A DNA stretch of 64,000 nucleotides from assembly GCA_902604525.1 (NCBI GenBank), contig CACKYY010000002.1, positions 25,078-89,077 of the forward strand, written 5' to 3'. A model generated the notes under the pieces. It saw only the letters and a list, made by a program, of their open reading frames with translations. It was not told the DNA's origin and did not search any database. A program made the translations under genes and the position numbers. Shown here one piece after another: positions 48,985 to 59,835 of this stretch (its first letter is position 1; each line of letters opens with the position of its first letter). Source of the DNA: an uncultured Pelagibacteraceae bacterium (GTDB taxonomy: Bacteria > Pseudomonadota > Alphaproteobacteria > Pelagibacterales > Pelagibacteraceae).

Positions 48985-49575
48985 ATGAGAAATATTAAGC
49001 CATTTGGTCCCTCAATTGGAAAAACAAAAATATCTAAAAGGTTTATAAATAAACTAAATGAGGAATTTGATAAAAAATCAAATAATAAAAAAATTGATTA
49101 TAGTTCAAAATTAGCTAGTCAAATAAAAAATGAAATAAAGATTTCAAATAATTTTATAAAAAAATATTTATTTAAAGAGTTAAGAATAAATATCAAAAAA
49201 TTTTTAGCCAATGAACAAATTAAAAATATAAAAGAAGTAAAAATTCTTAATCTTTGGGTTGTTAGACAGTTTAAGGGTGAGTACAACCCTATCCATTATC
49301 ATACTGGCGATTTGTCTGGAGTTGGATATTTAACTTTGCCAAAAAATATGACAAAAAACAATTTAGTTAAAAATAAAAAACTTAAAACCAATGGAACAAT
49401 TGACTTTATAAATGGACAAAAAGCATTTCTTAGTAATAGTATTTATAATCTAATTCCAAAAATTGGAGACTTAATAATATTTCCAAACTATCTGATGCAT
49501 ACTGCATATCCATTTAACATAAATGGAGAAAGACGATCATTTTCTTTTAATGTAAAAATTATTTTTAAAAAATAA
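48985..49575 (+). CDS. Putative 2OG-Fe(II) oxygenase-like protein
   Basis: NPIHYHTGDLSGVGYLTLP ... LIIFPNYLMHTAYPFNINGERRSFSFNVKI (HxH...H...R). Confidence 0.7.
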   Translation: MRNIKPFGPSIGKTKISKRFINKLNEEFDKKSNNKKIDYSSKLASQIKNEIKISNNFIKKYLFKELRINIKKFLANEQIKNIKEVKILNLWVVRQFKGEYNPIHYHTGDLSGVGYLTLPKNMTKNNLVKNKKLKTNGTIDFINGQKAFLSNSIYNLIPKIGDLIIFPNYLMHTAYPFNINGERRSFSFNVKIIFKK

Positions 49576-50493
49576 ATGGATACTGATTTTTTTAAAAATA
49601 TTAGAATTTTGGATGGCGGTATGGGTCAACAGCTATTAGCCAAAGGATTAATCTCGAAAGGCACATTATGGTCCGCTAGTGCTAATTTAGATAAAAAATT
49701 TCATGATCTGGTTGTTGACGTACACTTATCATTTATAAATGCTGGATCTGAGGTGATACTTACCAATACCTTTTCTGCGAGAAAAATTAGATTAATACAA
49801 AATAAAGTTGAAAAAGATTTTGTATATATAAATGAACAAGCTTGTTTATTATGTATTAAAGCAAAGGAAAAATCTGGAAAAGATGTTTTAATTGCTGGTA
49901 GCTTACCTTGTCAAAATGATACTTATGTAGAAGATCAAAGAGATAGCAAAGAATTAGAAAAAGCTTTTTATGAACAAGCTGAGGTTATCGCTCCCTTTGT
50001 AGATTTTTTTTATTTAGATGTTGTTTCAAGTGGAAGAGAAATAGACATAGCATCAAATGTTGCGGTCAAATTGAATAAACCTGTTCTTTTAGGTATTCAT
50101 GTTAAAAAAAATAACTTACTCCCCTCGGATGAAACTATTACTGAAGTCTTTAATAAATATAGAAGTAATAATTGGCTAGGAGTAATAACAGCATGCGTTT
50201 CTCCAAAAATTGCTGAGAAGTGCACCTCTGAAATTAAAAAGTTAGATATCCCGTTTGGATTTAAAGCCAACCTTTGGAAAGTAGAAGAGCCAACTCCAGT
50301 TCAAACTTTTAATAAGGCTAAACCTGATGAAATAGGTACTAATCCGAACGTTTCGCTTGGGAAAAGAGACAACAATTCAGCTAAAAAATTCTATGATTTT
50401 TCGAAAAGACTTGTTGAACAAGGGGCAACAATTCTCGGTGGATGTTGCGAAACAACACCAGAGGACATTAGAGAAATTGCTAAATTAAGATAA
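49576..50493 (+). CDS. Homocysteine S-methyltransferase family protein (MmuM-like)
   Basis: ILDGGMGQQLLAKG; ILGGCCETTPEDIREIAKL. Confidence 0.88.
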   Translation: MDTDFFKNIRILDGGMGQQLLAKGLISKGTLWSASANLDKKFHDLVVDVHLSFINAGSEVILTNTFSARKIRLIQNKVEKDFVYINEQACLLCIKAKEKSGKDVLIAGSLPCQNDTYVEDQRDSKELEKAFYEQAEVIAPFVDFFYLDVVSSGREIDIASNVAVKLNKPVLLGIHVKKNNLLPSDETITEVFNKYRSNNWLGVITACVSPKIAEKCTSEIKKLDIPFGFKANLWKVEEPTPVQTFNKAKPDEIGTNPNVSLGKRDNNSAKKFYDFSKRLVEQGATILGGCCETTPEDIREIAKLR

Positions 50494-51372
50494 TTTTTTT
50501 CTATCAGCCTTTCGAACAAAATAAATACCTATACAAACTGCAGTCAAAGAAATTAAGACTTTAATTGTTATTAATTCTTTTAAGAATATGTATCCTAGAA
50601 TTGTTCCAAAAATTGGTATTAAATATGATACTTGAGATTGAAAAATCAAACCATTATCTTTTAGTATTTTAAACCTTAATAGCCACGCAATTCCTGTTGG
50701 AACAATACCCAGATAAATTACAGATATTAATGAGTCTGTTCTTGGCACTACCTGCCACGGTTGTTCAATAAATGATACCAATGGTATTAAAATAATTGTT
50801 GCCCAGATTAATATCGAACCTGTAACATTTTCATTTTTTTTCTTACTAATTTTTAAAGTTAATACACCACCAATAACATAACATGTTGAACCCAACAAAA
50901 TTAACAAAGCTGAAGTGAAATTATTTTGATCAATTAAAAGATTGTCTGAAAATAAAAAAATTATTCCAGAAAAACCGATCAAAATTCCAAACGTTTTAAC
51001 TAAATTAAATTTTTCATTTTTCGTATAAAAATGACCTAGTATAGTAGAACTTAGTGGTGTTGTTGACATTAAGATTGCAGCGAGATTACTTTGAACAGAT
51101 TTTACTCCATAGGCAATTAGAAAGAATGGTGCAACCAAATTTATAAAACCAATCATAGCAAACCAATGCCAATCTTTAGAAAAAGCCTCAATTTTTATTT
51201 TTTTATAGTAACAAAGAAGTAGAACTGGAATTGCTCCAAAAAATACTCGAAGGAAAGCTATTGTAACTGGACCAAATGAATAGGTTGCGATTTTTATATT
51301 AAAAAATGCAGATGCCCAAATTAAAGACAATAAGGTTAATAAAGTATAATCTATTAATTTTGGATGTCTCAT
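50485..51372 (-). CDS. EamA/DMT-family transporter
   Basis: Ten-TM protein, LLSLIWASAFFNIKIA, YLIPIFGTILGYIFLKE. Confidence 0.92.
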   Translation of the reverse strand: MRHPKLIDYTLLTLLSLIWASAFFNIKIATYSFGPVTIAFLRVFFGAIPVLLLCYYKKIKIEAFSKDWHWFAMIGFINLVAPFFLIAYGVKSVQSNLAAILMSTTPLSSTILGHFYTKNEKFNLVKTFGILIGFSGIIFLFSDNLLIDQNNFTSALLILLGSTCYVIGGVLTLKISKKKNENVTGSILIWATIILIPLVSFIEQPWQVVPRTDSLISVIYLGIVPTGIAWLLRFKILKDNGLIFQSQVSYLIPIFGTILGYIFLKELITIKVLISLTAVCIGIYFVRKADRKKLS

Positions 51373-51851
51373 TCTGTTAAATCATCAACTTCTGAATTAG
51401 TTAATTTTTTTAGTTCAAAGAAGGTAATTCCAAAAACTGCATTTGGATGTCCTGCTGCAGCAAAAACTTTTGAAAATCTCTCTAAATGTTTATCCATATA
51501 TACTTTTGTATTTACTAAATGACCTATTGGAGATACGCCTCCTATTGTATAACCAGTAATTTGCTTAACCTCTTCGGGACTTGCCATTGACACATCTTTT
51601 TCACTTAATTTTTTTTTCAACTTATTTAAAGAGCATCTTTTGTCTCCCGATACTAAACAAAGACAAAATTTATTGCCTAATTTAAAAAGTAAGCTTTTTA
51701 CAATTGCACCAACATTACAACCTAAGGCTGTAGCAGCATCATTTGCTGTTCTTGCAGTTTGTTCTAAAATAATAACATTAAGATTTGGATCAAAGTCTTT
51801 AAGAATTTTCTTTGCTCTTTTAACTGGTTCTTTATCTAAAATGGAATTCAC
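51369..51851 (-). CDS. YbaK/EbsC (aminoacyl-tRNA deacylase-like) protein
   Basis: GCNVGAIVKSLLFKLG, ITGYTIGGVSPIGH. Confidence 0.9.
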   Translation of the reverse strand: MNSILDKEPVKRAKKILKDFDPNLNVIILEQTARTANDAATALGCNVGAIVKSLLFKLGNKFCLCLVSGDKRCSLNKLKKKLSEKDVSMASPEEVKQITGYTIGGVSPIGHLVNTKVYMDKHLERFSKVFAAAGHPNAVFGITFFELKKLTNSEVDDLTE

Positions 51852-51892
51852 TTATTTATTCGTATGATTAATAATATTGATTAAATACACTA

Positions 51893-51960
51893 CTTATGTG
51901 AAAATTGCATAAGTGTTATTTATTAAATAAGCAATATTTATAAGTGTTTATTTGCTAATT
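51893..51960 (+). promoter_or_regulatory. glnA upstream repeat-rich region (candidate regulatory sites)
   Basis: CTTATG-N9-CATAAG inverted repeat, TTATTTATTAAATAA palindrome, two ATAAGTGTT direct repeats. Confidence 0.45.
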
Positions 51961-51988
51961 AATGCTCTGAAATTACATAGGAGACATA

Positions 51989-53395
51989 ATGAGTGCAGAA
52001 AACGTTTTAAAATTTATTAAAGAAAAAGAAGCTGAATTCGTAGATTTAAGATTTACTGACCCAAGAGGAAAACTTCAACACTTAACAATGGACTCAACTG
52101 TTGTTGACGCAGATGTGCTTAATGAAGGTGTCTTTTTTGATGGATCATCTATTGCTGGTTGGAAAGCAATTAATGAGTCAGACATGATTTTAAAACCAGA
52201 TACATCTAGAATGTTTATGGATCCTTTTACTTCTCACAATACTGTAGTTTTGTTTTGTGATATTTTAGATGCAATTAAAAAAGATCCTTACGAAAGAGAC
52301 CCAAGGGGTGTGGCTAAAAAAGCTGAAGAATATTTAAAGGCTTCAGGTATTGGTGATAAAGCGTTCTTCGGTCCAGAACCAGAATTTTTTGTTTTTGATG
52401 ATGTAAGAATTAAAAACGACATGAATGAATGTGGATTTAAAATTGATAGCAAAGAGGGTCCCTATAATTCAGGAAAAGAATATGAAAGTGGAAACATGGG
52501 ACACAGACCACCAATCAAAGGTGGATACTTCCCAGTACCGCCAGTTGATAGTGAACAGGATATGCGTGGTGAATATCTAAAAAATTTAAAAGAAGTAGGA
52601 ATTAAAGTTGAAAAACATCACCATGAGGTTGCTCCAAGTCAGCACGAGCTTGGGATGTATTTTGGAACTTTAGTCAATCAGGCTGATAATGTTCAGTTAT
52701 ATAAATATGTTGTTCAAATGGTAACCCACTCGTTTGGCAAAACTGCAACTTTTATGCCTAAACCAGTAGCAGGAGATAATGGTTCTGGTATGCATATTCA
52801 CCAATCAATTTGGAAAGGTGATACGCCAGTTTTTTCTGGTGACGCTTATGCAGGATTATCTGAAACTGCGTTGCATTATATTGGTGGAATTTTAAAACAT
52901 GCTAAAGCTATTAATGCTTTTGCTAACTCTACTACAAATAGTTATAAAAGATTAATACCAGGTTTTGAAGCTCCAGTATTACTTGCATACTCTGCAAGAA
53001 ATAGATCAGCTTCATGTAGAATTCCTATTACCTTAAGTAAAAAAGGGGCAAGATGTGAAATTAGGTTCCCAGATGCATCTGGTAATCCATATTTAACATT
53101 TGCTGCTATGCTTATGGCCGGAATTGATGGTATTAAAAATAAAATTCACCCAGGTGAGTCTTTTGATAAAGATCTTTACGAATTACCACCAGAGGAAGTT
53201 AAAGCTATTCCAACAGTTTGTGGATCTTTGAGAGAAGCAATGGAAAGTTTAGATAAAGATAGAGAATTCTTAACTCAAGGTGGTGTGTTTACAGATGATC
53301 AAATTGATGCATACATTGCTCTTAAATTTGAGGAAATTCATAAATTTGAACATGCACCTCATCCTGTTGAGTTTGAGATGTATTACAGCAGTTAG
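51989..53395 (+). CDS. glnA: Glutamine synthetase type I
   Basis: [35 protein letters not shown]. Confidence 0.97.
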   Translation: MSAENVLKFIKEKEAEFVDLRFTDPRGKLQHLTMDSTVVDADVLNEGVFFDGSSIAGWKAINESDMILKPDTSRMFMDPFTSHNTVVLFCDILDAIKKDPYERDPRGVAKKAEEYLKASGIGDKAFFGPEPEFFVFDDVRIKNDMNECGFKIDSKEGPYNSGKEYESGNMGHRPPIKGGYFPVPPVDSEQDMRGEYLKNLKEVGIKVEKHHHEVAPSQHELGMYFGTLVNQADNVQLYKYVVQMVTHSFGKTATFMPKPVAGDNGSGMHIHQSIWKGDTPVFSGDAYAGLSETALHYIGGILKHAKAINAFANSTTNSYKRLIPGFEAPVLLAYSARNRSASCRIPITLSKKGARCEIRFPDASGNPYLTFAAMLMAGIDGIKNKIHPGESFDKDLYELPPEEVKAIPTVCGSLREAMESLDKDREFLTQGGVFTDDQIDAYIALKFEEIHKFEHAPHPVEFEMYYSS

Positions 53396-53402
53396 TAATT
53401 AG

Positions 53403-53573
53403 TTACTGCTTAGTTGTAGCTATTGTATCTTTGTTAACACCTTTTTTAACAACGTAGTCCTGTGTCCCGTTGGCACCAGTGTCTACTTCTTTTCTGAGGT
53501 CCTTAAAAAATGATTTCTCTTTTAAAGAATTTTTTAAGTTTTTAACAAGATTTTTAAACTCAAATGTATTCAT
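53403..53573 (-). CDS. Small hypothetical protein (56 aa), not in the ORF track
   Basis: Read directly: MNTFEFKNLVKNLKNSLKEKSFFKDLRKEVDTGANGTQDYVVKKGVNKDTIATTKQ*; fills the otherwise empty gap between glnA and sufA. Confidence 0.5.
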   Translation of the reverse strand: MNTFEFKNLVKNLKNSLKEKSFFKDLRKEVDTGANGTQDYVVKKGVNKDTIATTKQ

Positions 53574-53638
53574 AACAGAGACATATCTTGAATATGCAAA
53601 TTATGCAAATCTGGTATGCTCAAAATGGGATTGTTGAC

Positions 53639-53974
53639 CTATGATGTTTTAAATGACTCTCCACAACCACAACGCTCGGTTTCATTAGGATTATTAAAAA
53701 CAAAAGTTGAAGACAATTCTTCTTTCTTATAATCCATTTCAGTTCCCAAAAGATACATAATAGCAGCAGAGTCTACGAATACCTTCACACCCTTATCTTC
53801 AATTATTTCATCATTTGGATTAACTTCTTTTGTATATTCCATAACATAAGACATTCCTGCACAACCACCAGATTTAACTGATACTCTTACTCCAAGAGAA
53901 TCTTTTTCTGCATTAGCCATTATCTCTTTAATTCGAGTTGCAGCGTTATCACTTAATTTAATTATTTGAGTCAT
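53639..53974 (-). CDS. sufA: Iron-sulfur cluster assembly A-type carrier (SufA/ErpA/HesB)
   Basis: GVRVSVKSGGCAGMSYVMEY; C-terminal CGCGESF. Confidence 0.92.
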   Translation of the reverse strand: MTQIIKLSDNAATRIKEIMANAEKDSLGVRVSVKSGGCAGMSYVMEYTKEVNPNDEIIEDKGVKVFVDSAAIMYLLGTEMDYKKEELSSTFVFNNPNETERCGCGESFKTS

Positions 53975-54273
53975 TATAAATTCAATTCCAATTTAGCTGC
54001 CTCAGACATCATGTCTTTGGTCCATGGTGGATCCCATACCAATTCTAAATCAACTTCTTCAATTCCCTCTACTTGCATTGCGCCCTCTTTAACTTCTTTA
54101 GGTAAACTTTCAGCTACAGGGCAATTTGGTGTTGTCAAAGTCATTTTAATTTTAGCTGATTTTTCATTTTCAACAATTATATCATAAATTAAACCTAGTT
54201 CATAAATATTAACAGGTAACTCAGGGTCATAAATTTTTCTAATTTCCTCTATGATTAGTTCTTTTTTTGACAT
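53974..54273 (-). CDS. sufT: SufT / DUF59 (MIP18-like) Fe-S assembly protein
   Basis: IYDPELPVNIYELGLIYDI; TTPNCPVAESLP. Confidence 0.92.
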   Translation of the reverse strand: MSKKELIIEEIRKIYDPELPVNIYELGLIYDIIVENEKSAKIKMTLTTPNCPVAESLPKEVKEGAMQVEGIEEVDLELVWDPPWTKDMMSEAAKLELNL

Positions 54274-54275
54274 AA

Positions 54276-54740
54276 TTAATTCTCTGTTTTTACTTCTTCT
54301 TTTTTATCATCAAATGCTGAAACCAAAGTATGCCATGAAAGTGTAGCACACTTTACTCTCATTGGATATTGTTTAACACCTGACAAGCACATTAATTTAG
54401 TTTTTTCATCTTCCTGTAAATATTCTGATTTTAATTCTGGATTTTCTTTAATCATTCCTAAAAAATCTTCTACGATTTCTTTAGCTTCATTTTCATTTTT
54501 ACCTTTAATTAGATCTGTCATGATTGAGGCTGATGCCATTGAGATAGCACAACCACTTCCTTCAAATGAAATATCTTCAACTATTTTTTGACCATTTAAT
54601 TTTAAATAAACATGAACATTATCACCACATAAAGGATTGTTACCTTTTGCATCTTTATTAAAGTCATCTGTCTTTCCATGATTTCTTGGATTTTTTCCAT
54701 GCTCTAAAATAATTTCTTGATATAATTCTTTTAAATTCAT
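54276..54740 (-). CDS. sufU: SufU-like/IscU-like scaffold protein
   Basis: NPRNHGKTDDFNKDAKGNNPLCGDNVHVYL; GSGCAISMASASIMTD; RVKCATLSWHTL. Confidence 0.92.
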   Translation of the reverse strand: MNLKELYQEIILEHGKNPRNHGKTDDFNKDAKGNNPLCGDNVHVYLKLNGQKIVEDISFEGSGCAISMASASIMTDLIKGKNENEAKEIVEDFLGMIKENPELKSEYLQEDEKTKLMCLSGVKQYPMRVKCATLSWHTLVSAFDDKKEEVKTEN

Positions 54741-55957
54741 TTTAAGTTAAATATTTTTTTACAGTTATTTATTGAATCATTTAATTTATCTAGATCGTCT
54801 TTAGTATTGTAAATTCCAACAGAAGCTCTTGCACTAGCAGGTATATTTAATTTATCATGTAAAATTTGACAGCAATGATGTCCTGCTCTTATTGCAACTC
54901 CGTCTTCATCAAGTATAGTTGCAATATCGTGTGGATGAATACCTTCTAAAGTAAATGATAAAACTCCACCTTTATTTTTTGGACTACCAATTAATTTAAC
55001 AGAATTATTTTTTTGTAATAATTCTTGTCCATATTCAACTAAATCAGCTTCGTGTTGCATAATATTTTCTATACCAATGCTTTCCATAAACTTAATAGAT
55101 TCATCAAAGGCAATAACTTGAGCAGTTGCCATTGTTCCTGCTTCATATTTGTTAGGTAATTCACCATAGGAAATACTATCTTTTTTAACTTCTCTGATCA
55201 TTCCTCCGCCACCTTGATAAGGGGGTAGTTCCTCTAACCATTTTTTTTTACCATATAAAACTCCAAGTCCTGTTGGTCCGTACATTTTGTGACATGATAT
55301 TGCATAAAAATCACAATCAAGATCTTGCATATCAAGTTTAAGATGCGGGGCACCCTGACAACCGTCAATTACAACAATTATTCCTTTTGAATGTGCTAGA
55401 TCAGTTATTTCTTTAACTGGTAATATTGCACCAGTAACATTTGACAGGTGTGTGATTGCTATAACTTTAGTCTTAGGTGTTATTTTTTTTTCAATTTCCT
55501 CTAAAGAAACGTCACCATCTTCATTCATTTCTGCAAAATTAATTTTGATATTTTTTGATTTTCTTAAAAAATGCCATGGAACATAATTTGAATGATGCTC
55601 AAGTTCAGTGATTAAAATTTCATCTCCCTCGTTTAAATAATTTTGTCCTAAAGTGTTTGCAACTAAATTTAATGCTTCAGTTGCACCTTTAGTAAAAACT
55701 ATTTCATTTTTATCTTTAGCATTAATATATTTTTGAACAGAGGATCTTGTATTCTCATACAAATTCGTAGCCGCAACTGCAAGATAATGGACACTTCTTC
55801 CTACATTCGAAAACTGTTTGGTATAAAATTCATTAATTTTATCTGCAACAACTTTTGGTTTTTGTGAAGAGTTGGCGCTATCAAGATAAACAAGATCATT
55901 ATTTTGAATTTTTTCATCAAATATAGGAAACTCATTTTTTATATTTTCTATTTTCAT
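54737..55957 (-). CDS. sufS: Cysteine desulfurase SufS
   Basis: YLDSANSSQKP, AISCHKMYGPTGLGVLYG, RAGHHCCQ. Confidence 0.95.
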   Translation of the reverse strand: MKIENIKNEFPIFDEKIQNNDLVYLDSANSSQKPKVVADKINEFYTKQFSNVGRSVHYLAVAATNLYENTRSSVQKYINAKDKNEIVFTKGATEALNLVANTLGQNYLNEGDEILITELEHHSNYVPWHFLRKSKNIKINFAEMNEDGDVSLEEIEKKITPKTKVIAITHLSNVTGAILPVKEITDLAHSKGIIVVIDGCQGAPHLKLDMQDLDCDFYAISCHKMYGPTGLGVLYGKKKWLEELPPYQGGGGMIREVKKDSISYGELPNKYEAGTMATAQVIAFDESIKFMESIGIENIMQHEADLVEYGQELLQKNNSVKLIGSPKNKGGVLSFTLEGIHPHDIATILDEDGVAIRAGHHCCQILHDKLNIPASARASVGIYNTKDDLDKLNDSINNCKKIFNLK

Positions 55958-57201
55958 TCCTTGATTCCAATCATGTTTTTAATTAAATTTTTAATTTCTG
56001 AGTCTGTAATTTTTTCTACCACATCAAGTAAAAAACCATTTATTAAAAGTTCTCTTGCTTGATTATAATTTAAACCCCTAGACATTAAGTAAAATATAGA
56101 GTCTTCATTGAGACTTCCTGAGGCTGAACCATGTGAACATTTAACATCATCTGCATAAATTTCTAATTCAGGTTTAGCGTTAAATTCAGAATCTTTATTT
56201 AATAATATTGCTTTACTAAGCTGGTATCCATCTGTTTTTTGTGCATCAGAATTTACAAATATTTTGCCTTGATATGCTGCTTTAGAACTGTCTTCTAAAA
56301 CACTCTTAATTAGTTGATAGCTTTTTGTATTCTCTGTTAAATGATTTACAGTTGTTCTTATTTCGTGATGTTTATTTTTATCAAGAGAAAAAATACCATT
56401 CACAAAAGCTGATGAGTGCTCTCCTTTTAAATTACAATTAACTTCACTTTTAAAGAAATTTGATCCTGAAGATAAAATAAATGTCTCCGAAATTGTATTT
56501 TTATTTTGTTCAATATTATTAAAAGAATATTTAATATTTTTATTTTCTATTTTATCTATTTTATAATTTTTAAGAATTGCATTTTCATTTAAATTAAAAT
56601 TGTAAAAAATATTTAAAAAATTTTTTTCCGATGTATCGTTAAATAGGTCAACTAATCGTAAGCCACTATCTTCTTGCAAATCAAAATCCAATCTTAAATT
56701 AATGTTTTTGGACCAAATTTTAGAGTTTGTTGTATGGTAAATAATAAGTGGTTTTGATAGCTGATAACCCTTTTTAACAACTATTTTAAAGGATTTATTG
56801 GTAAAAGCACTATTTAGATCAGATAAAGAGTTATTGTTTTCAAATTTATTAATAATTTCTGACTGATCAATTATTTCTATTTGATCTTTTTTCTCATAAT
56901 CAAAATCAATTTTTTCAATTCTGCCATTTATAAAGACTATTTTATTGTGTTCTAATCCATCTACAAATACAGAAGTATCAACTTTGTTGGTAGATGTATA
57001 ATCATTATAAAAACTTAATTCCCCAATATTATTATTAATTATCTGGTTAAGATCTGAGAATTTCCAATCTTCTTCTCTTCTATTTGGAAAACCTTTGTTT
57101 ATAAAATTATCTAAAGAAAATTTTTTTATTTCAATATCTTTTTGAGATAAACTTAAATTTCTAATAGTATTTTCAAAATCTTTTTGTAATTGTTCTTTCA
57201 T
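55954..57201 (-). CDS. sufD: FeS cluster assembly protein SufD
   Basis: KCSHGSASGSLNEDSIFYLMSRGL. Confidence 0.94.
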   Translation of the reverse strand: MKEQLQKDFENTIRNLSLSQKDIEIKKFSLDNFINKGFPNRREEDWKFSDLNQIINNNIGELSFYNDYTSTNKVDTSVFVDGLEHNKIVFINGRIEKIDFDYEKKDQIEIIDQSEIINKFENNNSLSDLNSAFTNKSFKIVVKKGYQLSKPLIIYHTTNSKIWSKNINLRLDFDLQEDSGLRLVDLFNDTSEKNFLNIFYNFNLNENAILKNYKIDKIENKNIKYSFNNIEQNKNTISETFILSSGSNFFKSEVNCNLKGEHSSAFVNGIFSLDKNKHHEIRTTVNHLTENTKSYQLIKSVLEDSSKAAYQGKIFVNSDAQKTDGYQLSKAILLNKDSEFNAKPELEIYADDVKCSHGSASGSLNEDSIFYLMSRGLNYNQARELLINGFLLDVVEKITDSEIKNLIKNMIGIKE

Positions 57202-57936
57202 CTAATTAAAATTTTCATATCCTTTTTTTTCTAATTCTACAGCTAGGTCTGGGCCTCCAGATTTAACAATCTTACCATTCATTAAAACATGAACAAAGTC
57301 AGGCTTAATATAATCAAGTAACCTTTGATAATGAGTGATTATTAAAAATGAGTTTTTTTCGTTTCTTAAAGTATTTACTCCGTCTGCAACGATTCTTAAA
57401 GCATCTATATCTAACCCTGAGTCTGTTTCATCAAGGATTGAAAGCTTTGGAGATAACATTGACATTTGTAAAATTTCATTTTTCTTTTTTTCTCCTCCAG
57501 AAAAACCAACATTTAATTGTCTATTTAATTTTTCCTTGTCAAATTTAAGTTCTTTAGACTTTTCTCTAACTAATTTAAGGAATTCTATTGCATCAAGTTC
57601 TTTTTCTCCTCTTGCTTTTCTAACTGCGTTTAAAGAAGTTTTTAAAAATATATTTGTATTTACACCAGGAATTTCTAATGGATATTGAAAAGCTAAAAAA
57701 ATACCCTTGTGAGCTCTTTCCTCTGTTTCAAGTTCAAATAAATCTTTTTCCTCAAAAAGAACTTCACCGGAAACTTCATATCCTTTCTTTCCTGATAAAA
57801 TATTAGATAAAGTACTTTTACCTGATCCGTTTGGACCCATTATAGCATGAACTTCACCAGGATTTACATTAAGTGAAAATCCTTTTAAAATTTCTTTATT
57901 ATCTATTTTGGCATTTAATTTATTTATTTTTAACAT
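57202..57936 (-). CDS. sufC: FeS assembly ATPase SufC
   Basis: MGPNGSGKSTLSNILSG, GFSGGEKKKNEILQM, LDETDSGLDIDAL. Confidence 0.96.
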   Translation of the reverse strand: MLKINKLNAKIDNKEILKGFSLNVNPGEVHAIMGPNGSGKSTLSNILSGKKGYEVSGEVLFEEKDLFELETEERAHKGIFLAFQYPLEIPGVNTNIFLKTSLNAVRKARGEKELDAIEFLKLVREKSKELKFDKEKLNRQLNVGFSGGEKKKNEILQMSMLSPKLSILDETDSGLDIDALRIVADGVNTLRNEKNSFLIITHYQRLLDYIKPDFVHVLMNGKIVKSGGPDLAVELEKKGYENFN

Positions 57937-59378
57937 TAGCCCACACTTCCCTCTAGACTTATCCCCACTAACTTTTGTGCTTCTACAGCAAATTCCATTG
58001 GTAATTGTTGTAATACTTCTTTACAAAATCCATTTACAATTAAGCCAACTGCCTCCTCAGCACTTAGTCCTCTTTGTTGGCAATAATGTAGTTGTTCCTC
58101 ACTTATTTTAGAAGTGGTTGCTTCATGAGCTATATTTGACTCTGAATTTTTATTTTTAATGTAAGGAACTGTGTGAGCACCACATTTATTACCCATCAAT
58201 AGAGAGTCACACTGCGTATAATTATTTGAATTTGATGCCTTCGAGGAAATATCAACCAGCCCTCTATACGTCATATCTGAAAAACCGGCACTAATTCCCT
58301 TTGATATAATTTTACTTTTTGTATTTTTCCCTAAATGGATCATTTTAGTGCCTGTATCAGCTTTTTGGTGGTTATTCGTAATAGCAATTGAATAAAATTC
58401 CCCAACAGAATTATCACCTTTCAAAATGCAACTAGGATATTTCCAAGTGATTGCAGATCCAGTTTCAACTTGTGTCCAGGATATTTTAGAATTCTTTCCT
58501 TTGCATAAACCACGCTTGGTTACAAAGTTGTATATACCACCTTTTCCATCCTTGTCACCTGGATACCAATTTTGAACTGTTGAATATTTTATTTCAGCAT
58601 CATCAAGAGCAACTAATTCAACATTTGCAGCATGCAATTGATTTTCATCTCTCATAGGAGCTGTACAACCTTCTAAGTAACTAACATAGCTTCTTTTGTC
58701 AGCAATAATTAAAGTTCTCTCAAACTGACCTGTATTAGATGCATTTATTCTAAAATAAGTAGAAAGTTCCATTGGACATCTAACTCCTTCAGGAATGTAT
58801 ACAAATGAACCATCAGTAAAAACTGCAGAATTTAAAGTTGCAAAAAAATGATCAGTTAATGGAATTACGGAACCTAAATATTTTTTAACTAAGTCTGGAT
58901 GTTTTTGAATGGCCTCTGAAATTGGACAAAAAATAATACCTTGTTTAATTAATTCTTCTCTAAAAGTTGTTGCAACAGAAACTGAATCAAAAACTGCATC
59001 AACTGCGATACCATTTAATCTTGCTTGTTCTTGAAGAGGTATTCCTAATTTTTTGTATGTTTCTAAAAGTTTAGGGTCTAGATCATCTAAACTTTTTGGT
59101 TTGTCATCCATGCTTTTAGGTGCAGAATAATAATATAAATCTTGATAATCTATCTTTGGATATTTTGGTTTTTGCCAATCTGGCTCTTCTAATTGTTTAA
59201 ATCTTTCAAAAGCTTTTAATCTAAAATCAAGCATCCATTGTGGTTCTTTCTTAATATTAGAAATAAATTTAATTACATCCTCATTTAAGCCTTTAGGTGC
59301 TCTAGTATTTTCTATGTCGGTTGAGAAGCCGTATTTATAATCTTTTAATTTATCAATTTCCTTCTGTCTATTTTCCAT
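57936..59378 (-). CDS. sufB: FeS cluster assembly protein SufB
   Basis: [37 protein letters not shown]. Confidence 0.96.
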   Translation of the reverse strand: MENRQKEIDKLKDYKYGFSTDIENTRAPKGLNEDVIKFISNIKKEPQWMLDFRLKAFERFKQLEEPDWQKPKYPKIDYQDLYYYSAPKSMDDKPKSLDDLDPKLLETYKKLGIPLQEQARLNGIAVDAVFDSVSVATTFREELIKQGIIFCPISEAIQKHPDLVKKYLGSVIPLTDHFFATLNSAVFTDGSFVYIPEGVRCPMELSTYFRINASNTGQFERTLIIADKRSYVSYLEGCTAPMRDENQLHAANVELVALDDAEIKYSTVQNWYPGDKDGKGGIYNFVTKRGLCKGKNSKISWTQVETGSAITWKYPSCILKGDNSVGEFYSIAITNNHQKADTGTKMIHLGKNTKSKIISKGISAGFSDMTYRGLVDISSKASNSNNYTQCDSLLMGNKCGAHTVPYIKNKNSESNIAHEATTSKISEEQLHYCQQRGLSAEEAVGLIVNGFCKEVLQQLPMEFAVEAQKLVGISLEGSVG

Positions 59379-59379
59379 C

Positions 59380-59805
59380 TTAATTTACCCGTTCTGAATT
59401 ATTTTTTAACAAATCCTGTAAACTTTTTTTTTCAAAAAATGTATTGATATGAGTTTCTAATTCATCCCAAAGATTGTGTGTTACACATTTAGTTGCTTTA
59501 CCATTGCAACCTTTTTTTGACTCTTTTTTACACTGAACAGTTTTAACTTTTTCATCTACTGCATTTAAAATATTTGTAAGTTTAATTTCGTTTGGTTTTT
59601 TTGATAAGACATATCCACCTTGGGTTCCTCGTGTACTTTTCACAATTTGATTTTTTTTTAGTTTTGAAAAAATTTGCTCCAAATAGTCTAAGGAAATTCC
59701 TTGTCTTAATGAAATATCCCTCAAAGATACTGGATTAATAGTATCGAACCTTGCAAGATCAACTAATGCCATAACAGCATATCTACCCTTTGATGTTAAT
59801 TTCAT
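59380..59805 (-). CDS. iscR: Rrf2-family regulator IscR with three-Cys Fe-S motif
   Basis: [61 protein letters not shown]. Confidence 0.93.
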   Translation of the reverse strand: MKLTSKGRYAVMALVDLARFDTINPVSLRDISLRQGISLDYLEQIFSKLKKNQIVKSTRGTQGGYVLSKKPNEIKLTNILNAVDEKVKTVQCKKESKKGCNGKATKCVTHNLWDELETHINTFFEKKSLQDLLKNNSERVN

Positions 59806-59835
59806 AATACCCTTTAAATTGTGGGCTTTTTATAC

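Noticed and set aside
57335-58111. Plus ORFs antisense to sufC/sufB
   Set aside because: Shadow ORFs in conserved suf genes
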